DNA from: Diplocloster agilis
GTDB lineage: Bacteria > Bacillota > Clostridia > Lachnospirales > Lachnospiraceae
Direction of reading: 5' to 3'
Length of the DNA stretch: 64,000 nucleotides
Assembly (NCBI RefSeq): GCF_019042275.1
Contig: NZ_JAHQCW010000001.1
Span: 279,261-343,260, forward strand
A program made the position numbers and the translations under genes. Positions 1-8,943 of the stretch are shown piece by piece (within the stretch, counting starts at the first letter, position 1; the number at the start of each line of letters is the position of its first letter). The notes under the pieces were generated by a model that ran no database searches, was not told where the DNA came from, and saw only the letters and a program-made list of their open reading frames with translations.

Positions 1-1
1 C

Positions 2-514
2 GCCCTATTCAGCAGCGGAAAAGCCGCCATGTTCCAGAATGGAGGCTGGTGTATCACCGATATCAACAAACAAATGGACGATAATGTGGATTATTTCGAT
101 AGCTACCCCACTAATGACGCAGATTACACGGACAACAACGGTTGCTTTGCCGGAGGCGGAAATGCGGAGGGATATGGAGTAGCGGCCAATACAGCAGATC
201 CTGAACTGGCAATGGACGTGGCAGCTCTCTTCGCTAAAGCTCAGGCAGAATATGATTATGTAAAAAATGGACTGGTAAACGCGCCCTTCAATACTGAAAA
301 TCTGATTCCGGAAGTGGAACTGCCGGACATGAGTAAAAAAATGGGGAAGCAGCTTTCAGAGATGAAGTTTACCAGCAAAAATGTAGAGATGATTTCTAAT
401 CGGGAATTCGGCACAGCCTTTCCAGAAGAGCTGCAAAAATTTATTGTTGGAGAATCGGAAGAAGATTTTATAAAAGCGGTCGACGCATTGGTAGAAAAGG
501 CAGGAGGGCAGTAA
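2..514 (+). CDS. Carbohydrate ABC transporter substrate-binding protein, C-terminal part
   Basis: The reading frame is open from the window edge, so this is the 3' part (about 170 residues) of a longer gene, normally 420-450 aa in this family. The first residues (LFSSGKAAMFQNGGW) match the hinge region of family 1 extracellular sugar-binding proteins, where a GKAAM motif precedes a Trp. The segment then covers the C-lobe, including a predicted helical tail. Two permease genes follow on the same strand, as in maltose/oligosaccharide importers. The protein would be an exported lipoprotein, but its signal peptide lies outside the window. The substrate cannot be told from the sequence. Confidence 0.82.
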   Translation, partial: ALFSSGKAAMFQNGGWCITDINKQMDDNVDYFDSYPTNDADYTDNNGCFAGGGNAEGYGVAANTADPELAMDVAALFAKAQAEYDYVKNGLVNAPFNTENLIPEVELPDMSKKMGKQLSEMKFTSKNVEMISNREFGTAFPEELQKFIVGESEEDFIKAVDALVEKAGGQ

Positions 515-617
515 GTATTAATCCCTTTGGGGTACTGTGGACGCATTTTCCTTTATCCGGTACGTAATGCTCTTACAGTACCCTGTTATGTCTATAATCC
601 ACCAGGAGGTTAACCAG

Positions 618-1499
618 ATGAATAAAATGTTAGGCAATAAAAAAGCTATTGCAGCCTTTACGCTGCCGGTGTTATTCGTATTTAGCCTGATTGTATTTTT
701 TCCAATTATCCAGACGATTCAGAAGAGTTTTTATGACTGGGACGGATTGACGAAGCCCATTTTCAGTGGATTTAAAAACTATGCTGAGCTTCTGCGAGAC
801 CCACTTTTTTACCAGGCATCCAAAAATGGAGTTCTGTTCGCTATCGTTCTTGTTATATTCCAGATCGGTATCTCCACACTGCTGGCTTTGGCTCTAATGA
901 ATCCAGCCATCCCTTTCCGCCGTTTTTTTCGAAATGCTTACTTTATCCCGGCAGTCCTGTCCGTTACCGTTGCCTGTCAACTTTTTAGTTCCATCTATAA
1001 TCCTGAATTCGGAATGATTAACAAATTATTCGAGACCTTTGGTCTTGATTGGCAACAGGATTGGCTTTCCGATACACGCTGTTCATTGCTTGCTGTGGCT
1101 TTTGTAAGTGTTTGGCATGGTATGGGCTATCAGTTTTCTATCATATTCGCAGGGCTGAAATCGGTTCCCGATCAATATCAGGAGGCTGCCATGATCGATG
1201 GTGCAAACCGTTTTCAAATCAATACAAAGGTACTTATTCCCCTGATTAAAGATACTTACCGAATATGTCTGATTATGGCTATTACTGGAGGCATTAATGC
1301 ATATTCATACATGCAGATACTGACCAAGGGAGGTCCAGGTACATCCAGCCATACACTCACCTATATGACCTTTCGCTCAGCATTTACTATCGGTGAGTAC
1401 GGATATGGCTGTGCGGTTGCAGCTATGCTGATCTTACAATGTCTGACCGCTACATTTCTAATTAACAAATTTATGAGATCCGAGTCTATAACTTACTAA
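618..1499 (+). CDS. Sugar ABC transporter permease, MalF/UgpA type
   Basis: A 293-residue membrane protein with six predicted transmembrane helices. The EAA-loop region appears as EAAMIDGANRFQ followed by IPLI, the cytoplasmic site that docks the ATPase in MalF-type permeases. I chose the ATG at 618 because AGGAGG lies 7 nt upstream; the frame is open further upstream but has no ribosome site there. It lies 103 nt after the binding protein and 16 nt before the second permease, so it is one half of a heterodimeric importer channel. No ATPase gene is adjacent; clostridial importers of this class often share a common MsmK-like ATPase encoded elsewhere. Confidence 0.9.
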   Translation: MNKMLGNKKAIAAFTLPVLFVFSLIVFFPIIQTIQKSFYDWDGLTKPIFSGFKNYAELLRDPLFYQASKNGVLFAIVLVIFQIGISTLLALALMNPAIPFRRFFRNAYFIPAVLSVTVACQLFSSIYNPEFGMINKLFETFGLDWQQDWLSDTRCSLLAVAFVSVWHGMGYQFSIIFAGLKSVPDQYQEAAMIDGANRFQINTKVLIPLIKDTYRICLIMAITGGINAYSYMQILTKGGPGTSSHTLTYMTFRSAFTIGEYGYGCAVAAMLILQCLTATFLINKFMRSESITY

Positions 1500-1515
1500 T
1501 CAGGGGGAAGCATCT

Positions 1516-2361
1516 GTGAAAAAACTGTTTATATTTCGAAGGAAAAAAAATTATTTTACTATTGTACTTCTCATCTTATTTAGTGTGATATCAATCTACC
1601 CACTTTTATATCTGCTCTTTTATTCACTCAAGACAAATGATGAAATATTCTATACGAATCCTTTTGGCATTCCACTTGCCCCCCAATTTGACAATTACCG
1701 TCGGGCAGTACAACTATTTGATATCGTAGGTTTTTTTAAAAACAGTATGGTTATCACCCTTTTCTCTGTAATGGCCATTCTCATTTTGGCTCTTCCCTTC
1801 TCCTACGCAATATCAAGAATGCACTGGAAACTAAAAAATACTGTTTCTTTTTACCTGTCTCTGGGATTATTTATCCCCATACAGGTTATTATCGTTCCCC
1901 TGTCTATACTGGTAAAGAATATGCACATATCCAACACGTATCTGGCACTGATCATACCATATATAGCCTTCAATCTGGCCTTTGCCTGCATGGTCTTAAG
2001 CAGTTCTTTTTCCTCATTGCCTCAAGAACTGGAAGAATCTGCTTTTATCGATGGTTCCGGTGTGTTCCGTACATTCCTGGAGATCATGATTCCGTTGGTA
2101 AAACCTGCAATCTCTACTGCTATAATCTTTGCCACTATGAGTATCTGGAATGAATATACACTGGCATCTATTCTGGCCACAGATCAGAAACTCAAAACCC
2201 TGCCCGTGGGACTTACCTCTTTTGTCGGTGAACACAGTACGGATTGGGGCGCCATGGGGGCCTGTCTGGTTATCGCAAGTATTCCCACGGTAATTCTGTA
2301 TTTATGTTGCAGCGAACAAGTAGAAAAAGCTTTGACTGTAAGCGGTGCTGTTAAAGGATAA
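1516..2361 (+). CDS. Sugar ABC transporter permease, MalG/UgpE type
   Basis: A 281-residue permease with six predicted membrane helices and an EAA loop reading EESAFIDGSGVFRTFLEIMIPL, typical of the MalG partner. It starts with GTG at 1516, 8 nt after a GGGGGA ribosome site. It pairs with the permease just upstream to form the channel of a carbohydrate importer. The gene ends with TAA directly before a 199-nt leader-like stretch that precedes the glycosidase-like gene. Base composition is AT-richer than the large minus-strand clusters further right. Confidence 0.9.
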   Translation: MKKLFIFRRKKNYFTIVLLILFSVISIYPLLYLLFYSLKTNDEIFYTNPFGIPLAPQFDNYRRAVQLFDIVGFFKNSMVITLFSVMAILILALPFSYAISRMHWKLKNTVSFYLSLGLFIPIQVIIVPLSILVKNMHISNTYLALIIPYIAFNLAFACMVLSSSFSSLPQELEESAFIDGSGVFRTFLEIMIPLVKPAISTAIIFATMSIWNEYTLASILATDQKLKTLPVGLTSFVGEHSTDWGAMGACLVIASIPTVILYLCCSEQVEKALTVSGAVKG

Positions 2362-2560
2362 GTGCGCCTAGAAAAAGGATGGATAGCTTAACGGATGGAA
2401 CACCCGCATGGCAAGGCGTAGCGAGACACCATTCGCGAGTCTTGATGTGACTTCGGCGGATTCCAAAGGCCAATCATGTTTCACTAGGGCTACCCAATCA
2501 ACTAGGTAGAGCCTGTGGTATCTTGCGAGGTATGATTTTACTAAACGAAGGAGAACTGTA
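2362..2560 (+). other. Structured leader; possible group II intron 5' remnant
   Basis: A 199-nt gap with no ORF inside a co-directional operon. It starts with GTGCGCC exactly after the permease stop codon; GUGYG is the 5' end consensus of bacterial group II introns. It contains several possible short stems, for example AGGGCTACC near 2490 pairing with GGTAGAGCCT near 2510. A ribosome site (GAAGGAGA) at 2547-2554 serves the next gene. I see no intron-encoded protein and no convincing domain V, so at most this is a fragment. An ordinary structured leader is the alternative. Confidence 0.3.
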
Positions 2561-4162
2561 ATGAAACAAACATTAACTGTAAATCAAAGAAATTTAGAAT
2601 GGGCTATACGCCAGGCTGTACAGCCTATGCAGACATTTTTTGATCCTGCAAAGGAAATGCTCCCATTCTTCCACAATCTGATGATTGGTGAAGCAAAGAT
2701 CGGCAACGGGCATCATGAAAGTTTCAGCATGTCCCATGTACCTGGACGTTGGCTAAACGCACTTCTTCACGCAGAAGATGCTGTCGGCATTCATTTGGAA
2801 GAAGATAAAATAGAAATTTTGCAAATGTGGGTTTACCGTTCAGTCAGTGATAAAAGCATCTTTCCTCTTTGTTTATCACTGGATACTATGAACCCAAAAC
2901 CATACGTGGACCTGCACAATTTGCGTGAAGTCATGCATGCCCTTACCGCACTGTACCGGTTCCGTAACGACTCTAAAGCTTACCGTCTTGCCTGCCGACT
3001 CATTAACGGGGTGGACCTCTATTTTGATTTTGAACATTTTTGTTTTCTCACTGAAAAATACAAAACACAGACCGGATTTACGCCAATCTGTTGCGCCAGT
3101 ACAAAAGGGGAACCTCCTTTGGCTTTTCCGTTGACCTTCGGCCGATATATTGGCCCACTGGTAAAATTCTATGAGGCAACGGGCTATCCGAAGGCCTTAG
3201 ACCAGGCCATTCGACTCAAGGATGCCTGTTTAAAACATCTCTTTTGCACGAAGACAGGATATCAAAGTACCACATTTGGATGTCATACTCACTCTACCAC
3301 CTCCATGTTTTCATCGTTGGCTCAACTGGCAAGGGTTACAGGAGACACAGATCTGCTTCTTATAATTCAAGATAACATGATTAACAGCCTCCCTTCAATC
3401 TCATCGGATTTTGGATGGTGTGTTGAGAATGACCGGCGTTCGGATCTGATCGGCGAAAGTAACAACACTGCGGATCTGCTGGAAATCTGCCTGATCCTTG
3501 GTCAGGCAGGATTTCCAGATTACTACCGACGGTCTGAACGGATTCTTATGAATCACCTGCTGCCCTCCCAACTCATGGATCTCTCCTTTTTAGCCCCGGA
3601 AAATAATGAGTGCTGGCGGCAAAGTGGATTATCCAAAGAAGATTACTGTGATCTGGTCACCCGAATAAAAGGAGCCTTTGGCTTTCCGCTTCCATTTGGA
3701 TACCCAAATGATCATGTAGGTTTTAACTGGGATGTTGTGGGAGGTGTTACCAGCGCCCTTTGTGAGGCCTGGAGACACCGTGTGCTGAAAGAAGATCGAC
3801 TCACAAGTATCCAGCTCCTATATAATTACCGAGGGGATGATTTTCAACTGGAGGATCCCTATGGGAACGGTGGAATTGCAACGATCATCTATCACAGGCC
3901 AGTTAATATCCGCCTTCTGCTTCCCGAGCATATAGACCGGTGTCAGATCCAGGTACGCGGAGCTGATTATTATATGGACAAACATTGGCTTTATATTATA
4001 GGAGACACTCTTGAGAAAGTAAACATCCACTTACCGTTCACAGAAACAATCTTGACGGAAAATTTTCACGGCACCAGGCTATCCTACAAAATGCAGGGTG
4101 ATAAAGTGATCGCTGCACAAACCGGAGGCGCCAAATTAAGCTTTTTCCCTGAAAATAAGTAA
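2561..4162 (+). CDS. Six-hairpin glycosidase-like protein, distantly GH127/DUF1680-like
   Basis: 533 residues, predicted cytoplasmic (no signal peptide). The pattern is helical throughout the first 400 residues and ends in a beta-rich tail of about 110 residues, as in (alpha/alpha)6-barrel glycosidases. A stretch around residues 310-340 (GESNNTADLLEICLILGQ, then YYRRSERILMNHLLPSQ) resembles the GH127/DUF1680 core. The region that normally carries the paired zinc/catalytic cysteines instead reads NWDVVGGVTSALCEAW, so the canonical Cys pair is absent. It lies last in a sugar ABC importer operon, consistent with intracellular breakdown of the imported glycoside. The exact activity is unknown. 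Confidence 0.5.
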   Translation: MKQTLTVNQRNLEWAIRQAVQPMQTFFDPAKEMLPFFHNLMIGEAKIGNGHHESFSMSHVPGRWLNALLHAEDAVGIHLEEDKIEILQMWVYRSVSDKSIFPLCLSLDTMNPKPYVDLHNLREVMHALTALYRFRNDSKAYRLACRLINGVDLYFDFEHFCFLTEKYKTQTGFTPICCASTKGEPPLAFPLTFGRYIGPLVKFYEATGYPKALDQAIRLKDACLKHLFCTKTGYQSTTFGCHTHSTTSMFSSLAQLARVTGDTDLLLIIQDNMINSLPSISSDFGWCVENDRRSDLIGESNNTADLLEICLILGQAGFPDYYRRSERILMNHLLPSQLMDLSFLAPENNECWRQSGLSKEDYCDLVTRIKGAFGFPLPFGYPNDHVGFNWDVVGGVTSALCEAWRHRVLKEDRLTSIQLLYNYRGDDFQLEDPYGNGGIATIIYHRPVNIRLLLPEHIDRCQIQVRGADYYMDKHWLYIIGDTLEKVNIHLPFTETILTENFHGTRLSYKMQGDKVIAAQTGGAKLSFFPENK

Positions 4163-4262
4163 ATGTAATCTCATTAACCTCTGAATCATAAAATAATTAA
4201 CCTGATCATCACAATGAGTTTCGATGGTACAATGTAAAAAAATCAGCTTCAACTGTTCAACT

Positions 4263-4287
4263 CCCCTGCCCTCAATCTAGGCAGGGG
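4263..4287 (+). terminator. Hairpin after glycosidase-like gene
   Basis: A perfect 8-bp GC-rich stem, CCCCTGCC with GGCAGGGG and a 9-nt loop, lies 100 nt after the stop codon. The following bases are T-rich only from about 17 nt later, so this is a weak or imperfect terminator. It is the only hairpin between the operon and the repeat copy at 4365. Confidence 0.4.
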
Positions 4288-4364
4288 TTGTCTGCTGTCT
4301 CTTTTTCCTGCATAATTCTCTTATGCACATCCTGCAAAAGATTATCCGCTTGACTTTCTTTTTC

Positions 4365-4482
4365 TGGCTGCTCCAGTGTTATTCTCAGGCACTTCCACGA
4401 AATCAATAAAAGCAAAACTTCACGTCCGACGGGCAAGAGCCTCTGAATCACCAGGCTTTTCAATTCTACTTAGCGGCAGCCA
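4365..4482. repeat. Degenerate copy (A) of the long-hairpin repeat
   Basis: Positions 4417-4447 (acttcacgtccgacgggc and onward to ctctgaa) match 31 consecutive bases in the loops of the elements at 25098 and 63944. The flanks also follow the element: gaaatc plus an A-rich stretch on the left and ggcttttc/ttctacttagcg on the right. The second loop hairpin found in the other copies is missing. The outer ends TGGCTGC (4365-4371) and GCAGCCA (4476-4482) still pair. It occupies most of the 332-bp gap between the convergent genes at 4162 and 4495. A 63-codon frame here is not credible as a gene. Confidence 0.75.
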
Positions 4483-4494
4483 AGAGCATACTAT

Positions 4495-5412
4495 TTAATA
4501 CACCAACTTCCTTCTGGATTCTGATTTTTCAATCCGAAGAATCTCAAGCGGTATGGTATGTATTTCCTCCCAGGCCTCCTCCTGGTAGCGGATATCTAAC
4601 GGAAACCCCGCTTCTTCCTCCACCGTCTCCACCGTAATCGCCGGTTTGCCGATATATTCGGAATAATAATGAACCGTGTTGCCGCCGCTTAAACTGGTCA
4701 GCATCTCCTCTTCCTTTTTGCCCATGGAATACTTCGATATATGGGACAGCCGTTTCGCGATCCGGCGCTGTCTCTGGTTATACAGCCCCGACATTGCTCC
4801 CCGGTAATAATAGATGATCTTCCCCCTGGAATGAAAATCCAGGTAGCCAATCGACGGAGCCGTCTGAAATACGGTCACCAGCAAACGGCTTTCCGCCTCA
4901 CTGAGCGGCATCTCGTTCGGACGCTGCTGCACGTAATAGCGGGAAGGAAAGTTCCGGTTGATATCCACTCCCCGGGCGTTATATTTCCAATCCTCATGGG
5001 GAATATTCATCATCTTTGCCGCCTGCCTGAGAATTGGATTGCGTATCTGTTCAAAACCGCGCAGCGCGATCTCATAGCCATCCGGGTTCAGCAATGGAAT
5101 AAAACTGATTTCATAACCGTTCAGCAGGTCAAACACGTCGTATTCCCCGATCTTCATCCGTTTTTCATATGCTTCACAGTATTCTTCAATCATCTTAACC
5201 ATCAGAACCGGGTTAATGGTCTCTCTGCCATGAACCCCGGCAGTGCAGATCAGCGTCTTCTCTCCATTGCCAAGCCGGATCATCGGAATTTTTCGTTCAT
5301 CATGGCTATGTCCGATCACCTGGATCTGAATCAGCGACCGGTAATTCCTGCCCAGATCATTCAGCCGTTCCATCATTTCTTCATAAGTATAAGTTTTATT
5401 CAACTGTACCAA
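4495..5412 (-). CDS. M14 family zinc carboxypeptidase
   Basis: 305 residues, matching a bare M14 catalytic domain. The zinc ligands are visible: HGRE gives His61 and Glu64, and FHSRG gives His194. NxNR appears as INRNF around residue 151, and the catalytic Glu is in TVETVEEEAGFP near residue 262. The family removes C-terminal residues or cleaves gamma-D-Glu-diaminoacid bonds in peptidoglycan peptides. No signal peptide is visible, so a cytoplasmic role in muropeptide or peptide recycling is likely. The start is TTG at 5412, with GGGAGGG 8 nt upstream. It converges with the glycosidase-like gene and shares no operon with proA. Confidence 0.88.
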   Translation of the reverse strand: MVQLNKTYTYEEMMERLNDLGRNYRSLIQIQVIGHSHDERKIPMIRLGNGEKTLICTAGVHGRETINPVLMVKMIEEYCEAYEKRMKIGEYDVFDLLNGYEISFIPLLNPDGYEIALRGFEQIRNPILRQAAKMMNIPHEDWKYNARGVDINRNFPSRYYVQQRPNEMPLSEAESRLLVTVFQTAPSIGYLDFHSRGKIIYYYRGAMSGLYNQRQRRIAKRLSHISKYSMGKKEEEMLTSLSGGNTVHYYSEYIGKPAITVETVEEEAGFPLDIRYQEEAWEEIHTIPLEILRIEKSESRRKLVY

Positions 5413-5525
5413 ATAAGAACCCTCCCGAACATATCGTTTGTTTTGTAAGGCTTGGCCTTCAAAACATTATATGTGGGAGGATTCCAACTTATGCTTAAAT
5501 AATTAACCTGTGTTAAAATAAAACC

Positions 5526-6770
5526 TTATTCCCGGATCTGTCCGTCACCGTATATAATAAACTTCGTGGTGGTCAGCGCCTGTAAGCCCATCGGCCCTCT
5601 GGCGTGCAGTTTCTGGGTGCTGATCCCGATCTCCGCTCCGTAACCGAACTCAAATCCGTCGGTAAACCGGGTAGATGCGTTGACATAGACAGCCGCCGCG
5701 TCGATCTCATTTAAAAATTTCTGGGCATTGTGGTAATCTCTCGTGATAATCGCCTCGGAATGCTTCGTATTATACTTGTTGATGTGAGCAATCGCCTCAT
5801 CGATTCCGGCAACGGTCTTCACACTGATGATATAGTCCAGATATTCTGTCCCGTAGTCCTCCTCGGACGCACAGGCCAGACCAGGCTCGGCTTGGCGCGC
5901 CCTCTCATCCGCACGTATCTCCACGTTCTTTTCAGACAATTTCTTTTTTAACATCGGCATGAAAGAATCCACCACAGCCTCATGCACCACCAGAGATTCA
6001 CATGCATTGCAGACACCGATCCGCTGGGTTTTCGCATTGTTAATGATATTTACCGCCATCTCAAGATCGGCAGATTCATCCACATAGATATGACAGTTTC
6101 CCGTACCGGTCTGGATCACGGGAATCGTGCTCTGCTCCACGACAGTCCGGATCAGCCCCGCGCCGCCTCTGGGGATCAGCACATCCACATACTGATTCAG
6201 TTTCATAAAGGCTGCCGCTGTCTCCCTGCTGGTGTCCCCGATCAGCTGGATCGCATCCCCCGGCACGCCTTTGTCCTCCAACGCCTCCCGGATGCAGGCA
6301 ACGATGGCCGTATTGGAATGGATCGCGTCGCTACCTCCCCTCAAAATCACCACATTTCCGGTCTTAAAGCACAGACCGAACGCATCGGCGGTCACATTGG
6401 GTCTGGATTCGTAGATAATGCCGATTACCCCCAGCGGAACCCGTTTCTGCCCGATTAACAGCCCGTTGGGCCGCTGTTTCATGGAAATCACTTCTCCGAT
6501 GGGGTCCTCCAGGTTCACCAGCTGCAAAAGGCCCTCCGCCATTCCCGCGATCCGGTCTTTTGTAAGCTGCAGACGATCCACAAGCCCGGCCTTCATGCCG
6601 GCCGCTTTTGCCTGTTCCACATCCGCTTCATTGGCCTCCAAAATCTTCTGCTGCTGCGCGGTCAATGCCGCCGCCACCGCCTGAAGCACCTGGTTTTTCT
6701 GATCGATCGACAGGGTGCGTAAGACCGGTTCCGCGGCTCTGGCCCTTTGCCCGATTTCCTTTAAACTCAT
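5526..6770 (-). CDS. proA: Gamma-glutamyl phosphate reductase
   Basis: 414 residues, the usual size for ProA, an aldehyde-dehydrogenase-fold enzyme making glutamate-5-semialdehyde in proline synthesis. The catalytic cysteine lies in [12 protein letters not shown]; further ProA hallmarks are [10 protein letters not shown] and the C-terminal [14 protein letters not shown] chose ATG 6770, because AGGAGG lies 8 nt upstream; a longer open frame upstream overlaps fthC and has no ribosome site. It is the last gene of proB-DUF896-fthC-proA, 17 nt after fthC, so the two proline genes are split by two unrelated small genes but remain co-transcribed. Confidence 0.97.
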   Translation of the reverse strand: MSLKEIGQRARAAEPVLRTLSIDQKNQVLQAVAAALTAQQQKILEANEADVEQAKAAGMKAGLVDRLQLTKDRIAGMAEGLLQLVNLEDPIGEVISMKQRPNGLLIGQKRVPLGVIGIIYESRPNVTADAFGLCFKTGNVVILRGGSDAIHSNTAIVACIREALEDKGVPGDAIQLIGDTSRETAAAFMKLNQYVDVLIPRGGAGLIRTVVEQSTIPVIQTGTGNCHIYVDESADLEMAVNIINNAKTQRIGVCNACESLVVHEAVVDSFMPMLKKKLSEKNVEIRADERARQAEPGLACASEEDYGTEYLDYIISVKTVAGIDEAIAHINKYNTKHSEAIITRDYHNAQKFLNEIDAAAVYVNASTRFTDGFEFGYGAEIGISTQKLHARGPMGLQALTTTKFIIYGDGQIRE

Positions 6771-6787
6771 ATGGATTCCTCCTTTTT

Positions 6788-7432
6788 CTACATGAATGAA
6801 CTGCCGCAATGTATCGACCTGGCTTCGGTGATCAGCCAATCCGGCTTCTTATCATAAGGTCCCGCCGGTATCTGTGGGACGATCTGACATTCAAAGCCGA
6901 CCGCCGCCGTCAAAAGCCCGGGATGTAACGCCAGATAACGGTCATATAATCCCTTCCCATACCCGATCCGGCTGCCATAGGGATCAAAAGCCACCCCGGG
7001 CATAACCATAAACACATTTTCCACCGGAAATGCCGTATTTCCTGTCAAAGCCGCATTTTCTGCCGAAGCCCCTTTTTCTTCCGAAGCCCTATTCTCCGTC
7101 AGTACAGCCGTGCCTTCCACCGGCTCCAGGATACCCTGAAAGCCCGGCTTCAGTTCCCGGAAATCCCGTATCTCATAAAACTCCATGCGTCCATCCCCCA
7201 GAACCTTGGGCGCCGCCGTGGATTTTCCCTTCCGCCACGCATCCCGGAACAGGGGCGCCATATCCACTTCCCTGCCAAAGTTTACGTACAGCAGCAGACA
7301 GTCCGCCTGCTTATAAGGTTCTAATTCCATCACCGACTTGCAGATGCGGTCGCTGAACCGGCGCCAATCCTCCGCCGGCATCTGTTCCCTTCTCTTTAAG
7401 ACCGCATGTCTAATTTCCTTTTTTTCTGCCAT
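6788..7432 (-). CDS. 5-formyltetrahydrofolate cyclo-ligase
   Basis: MTHFS/YgfA family enzyme that converts 5-formyl-THF to methenyl-THF in one-carbon metabolism. The C-terminal signature [12 protein letters not shown] and the DWLITE motif are clear, and KxxxRxR-type residues occur near the N-terminus. The protein is longer than the usual 180-190 aa because of a roughly 25-residue Ala/Glu/Asn-rich insert ([22 protein letters not shown]) just before the VFMVMPG strand. ATG 7432 follows GGTGAG; a GTG at 7441 is also possible. Its start overlaps the end of the DUF896 gene by 23 nt, so translation is probably coupled. Confidence 0.93.
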   Translation of the reverse strand: MAEKKEIRHAVLKRREQMPAEDWRRFSDRICKSVMELEPYKQADCLLLYVNFGREVDMAPLFRDAWRKGKSTAAPKVLGDGRMEFYEIRDFRELKPGFQGILEPVEGTAVLTENRASEEKGASAENAALTGNTAFPVENVFMVMPGVAFDPYGSRIGYGKGLYDRYLALHPGLLTAAVGFECQIVPQIPAGPYDKKPDWLITEARSIHCGSSFM

Positions 7433-7631
7433 ACTTCTCACCCAGATTCGTGATCGAGCCGTCCTTTTCCTGGATCGAAATATTATTCAGCTGCCCCCGC
7501 AGGTTACCGCGGACCGCTTCCAGATATTCCTGGCGAAGCGCCGCCTGCTCCTTTAACTCCTTCTGGGTAAGCCCTTCCGCCTTTGACTTTCGGTAAAGCT
7601 CGTTAATTCTGGTTATCTTTGCCTCATCCAT
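7410..7631 (-). CDS. DUF896 (YnzC-type) small protein
   Basis: 73 residues, beginning with KITRINELYRKSKAEGLT and followed by EQAALRQEYLEAVRGN, the defining pattern of the DUF896/YnzC family: two antiparallel helices joined by a short turn, with a basic disordered tail. The family is common in Firmicutes as an SOS-associated or cell-division-associated small protein of uncertain function. It sits 11 nt after proB and overlaps fthC, making it a passenger in the proline operon. Confidence 0.88.
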   Translation of the reverse strand: MDEAKITRINELYRKSKAEGLTQKELKEQAALRQEYLEAVRGNLRGQLNNISIQEKDGSITNLGEKYGRKKGN

Positions 7632-7642
7632 ATTATCATCAC

Positions 7643-8503
7643 CTAGTAACCGGCCTCCACATAGTCCGCGATCGTAAATTCCTCTTTTCTGTGGGCTACG
7701 AACAACGTGCCGAATTGCTTTCCTTCCATAATTCTATGTATTACGTGGACATCCTTGCCGTTGGCAATCACCATATCCGCTCCGGACTCCGTCGCGATCC
7801 TGGCCGCGGTCAGCTTGGTGGCCATACCGCCGGTTCCCACATTCGTGCCGGTGGACGCCTTGCCCATCTGCATCAGCCGTTCATCCATATGATCCACCAG
7901 ATCGATAAAGGTAGCCTTGCTGGTCTTATGGGGATCGTCCGTAAAGAGGCCGTCGATATCGGAAAGCAGGATTAAGAGATCCGCCTCCACCAGAGCAGCC
8001 ACGATGGCTGAAAGCGTATCGTTATCGCCAAACTGCATCTCATAGGTAGAAACCGTGTCATTTTCATTGACGATCGGTATCACGCCCATGCTCAGCAATT
8101 CCTGGAACGTATTGTGGGCGTTCACCCGGGTAGCTTCCTCCAGCATCGTATTCTTTGTCATCAGGATCTGCGCGGCGATCTGATTATACTCGCCGAACAG
8201 CTTTTGATAAGTCATCATCAGCCGGCACTGCCCGATAGCCGCGCAGGCCTGCTTCTGTGCGATCCGGTCCGGCCGCTCCTTTAAGCCCGCCGCTTTCTTT
8301 CCCACCGCGATGGCTCCGGAAGAGACCAGTATAATATCCTTGCCCTGATTTCTAAGATCCACCAGTTCCCGGATCAGTTTTTCCAGTTTGATCAGATTCA
8401 GATTGCCGGTCGTGGGATGGGTTAAGGAAGAAGTCCCTATTTTAATTACGATCCGTTGTCTGTCCTTTAATTGTTCTCTGTAGTTCACCGTTATATCCCT
8501 CAT
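7643..8503 (-). CDS. proB: Glutamate 5-kinase
   Basis: 286 residues with an amino-acid-kinase fold: VIKIGTSSLT at the N-terminus, SSGAIAVGKKA for phosphate binding, NENDTVST and FGDNDTLSAIVA for substrate and feedback binding, and SDIDGLFTDDP. It catalyses the first step of proline synthesis. It lacks the C-terminal PUA domain found in long ProB proteins, which is normal for many Firmicutes. The ATG at 8503 has only a weak ribosome site; a GTG 15 nt further in, after AGGG, is a plausible alternative start. It is the first gene of the proline/folate operon. Confidence 0.97.
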   Translation of the reverse strand: MRDITVNYREQLKDRQRIVIKIGTSSLTHPTTGNLNLIKLEKLIRELVDLRNQGKDIILVSSGAIAVGKKAAGLKERPDRIAQKQACAAIGQCRLMMTYQKLFGEYNQIAAQILMTKNTMLEEATRVNAHNTFQELLSMGVIPIVNENDTVSTYEMQFGDNDTLSAIVAALVEADLLILLSDIDGLFTDDPHKTSKATFIDLVDHMDERLMQMGKASTGTNVGTGGMATKLTAARIATESGADMVIANGKDVHVIHRIMEGKQFGTLFVAHRKEEFTIADYVEAGY

Positions 8504-8641
8504 ATCTTTTTAGTCACTGCTGACTTTTTCTGTATTTTTCATCATAACCTTAAAAACCCGATCCTGCAAGCCCTGAGAAGATTTTTTTAACAGATGCTTA
8601 ACTCCCGGAGCATTCCGATCTACGGTTATCTGCGTCCCCTA

Positions 8642-8911
8642 TTATCCTTTTCTATAGAACCCGCTCTCAGGCGTCACCGGCATGTCCTCCTGCCAGATCC
8701 GCTCGGGCTGGATCCAGGTGGTGCCCCGGCTGACTGCCAGCAGGAATTTCTCGATATCTTCCGGCTCTCCCTGGATTTCCAGTTCCACCATTCCGTTGTC
8801 CAGGTTTTGTACATAGCCGCTCAGGTGAAAGGCGGCGGCCTGCCGCTGGGCGAAGAAACGAAACCCCACTCCCTGTACCCTTCCCATCACATATAGATGC
8901 TTTCGTATCAT
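8642..8911 (-). CDS. Acylphosphatase
   Basis: 89 residues, a complete acylphosphatase (carboxyl-phosphate hydrolase) domain. The phosphate-binding loop GRVQGVGFRFF carries the catalytic Arg, and GYVQNLDNGMVEL carries the catalytic Asn. ATG 8911 has an ideal AGGAGG 9 nt upstream, and the gene follows the MFS gene by 32 nt. A much longer open frame through this region in the same phase is a shadow of the MFS gene. Confidence 0.95.
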   Translation of the reverse strand: MIRKHLYVMGRVQGVGFRFFAQRQAAAFHLSGYVQNLDNGMVELEIQGEPEDIEKFLLAVSRGTTWIQPERIWQEDMPVTPESGFYRKG

Positions 8912-8943
8912 CGGCACGCGCCTCCTTTTTTCTTGCCGTATAC

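Noticed and set aside
4272..4463. 63-codon minus-strand frame
   Set aside because: Falls inside the degenerate repeat copy A; no ribosome site and no recognisable domain.
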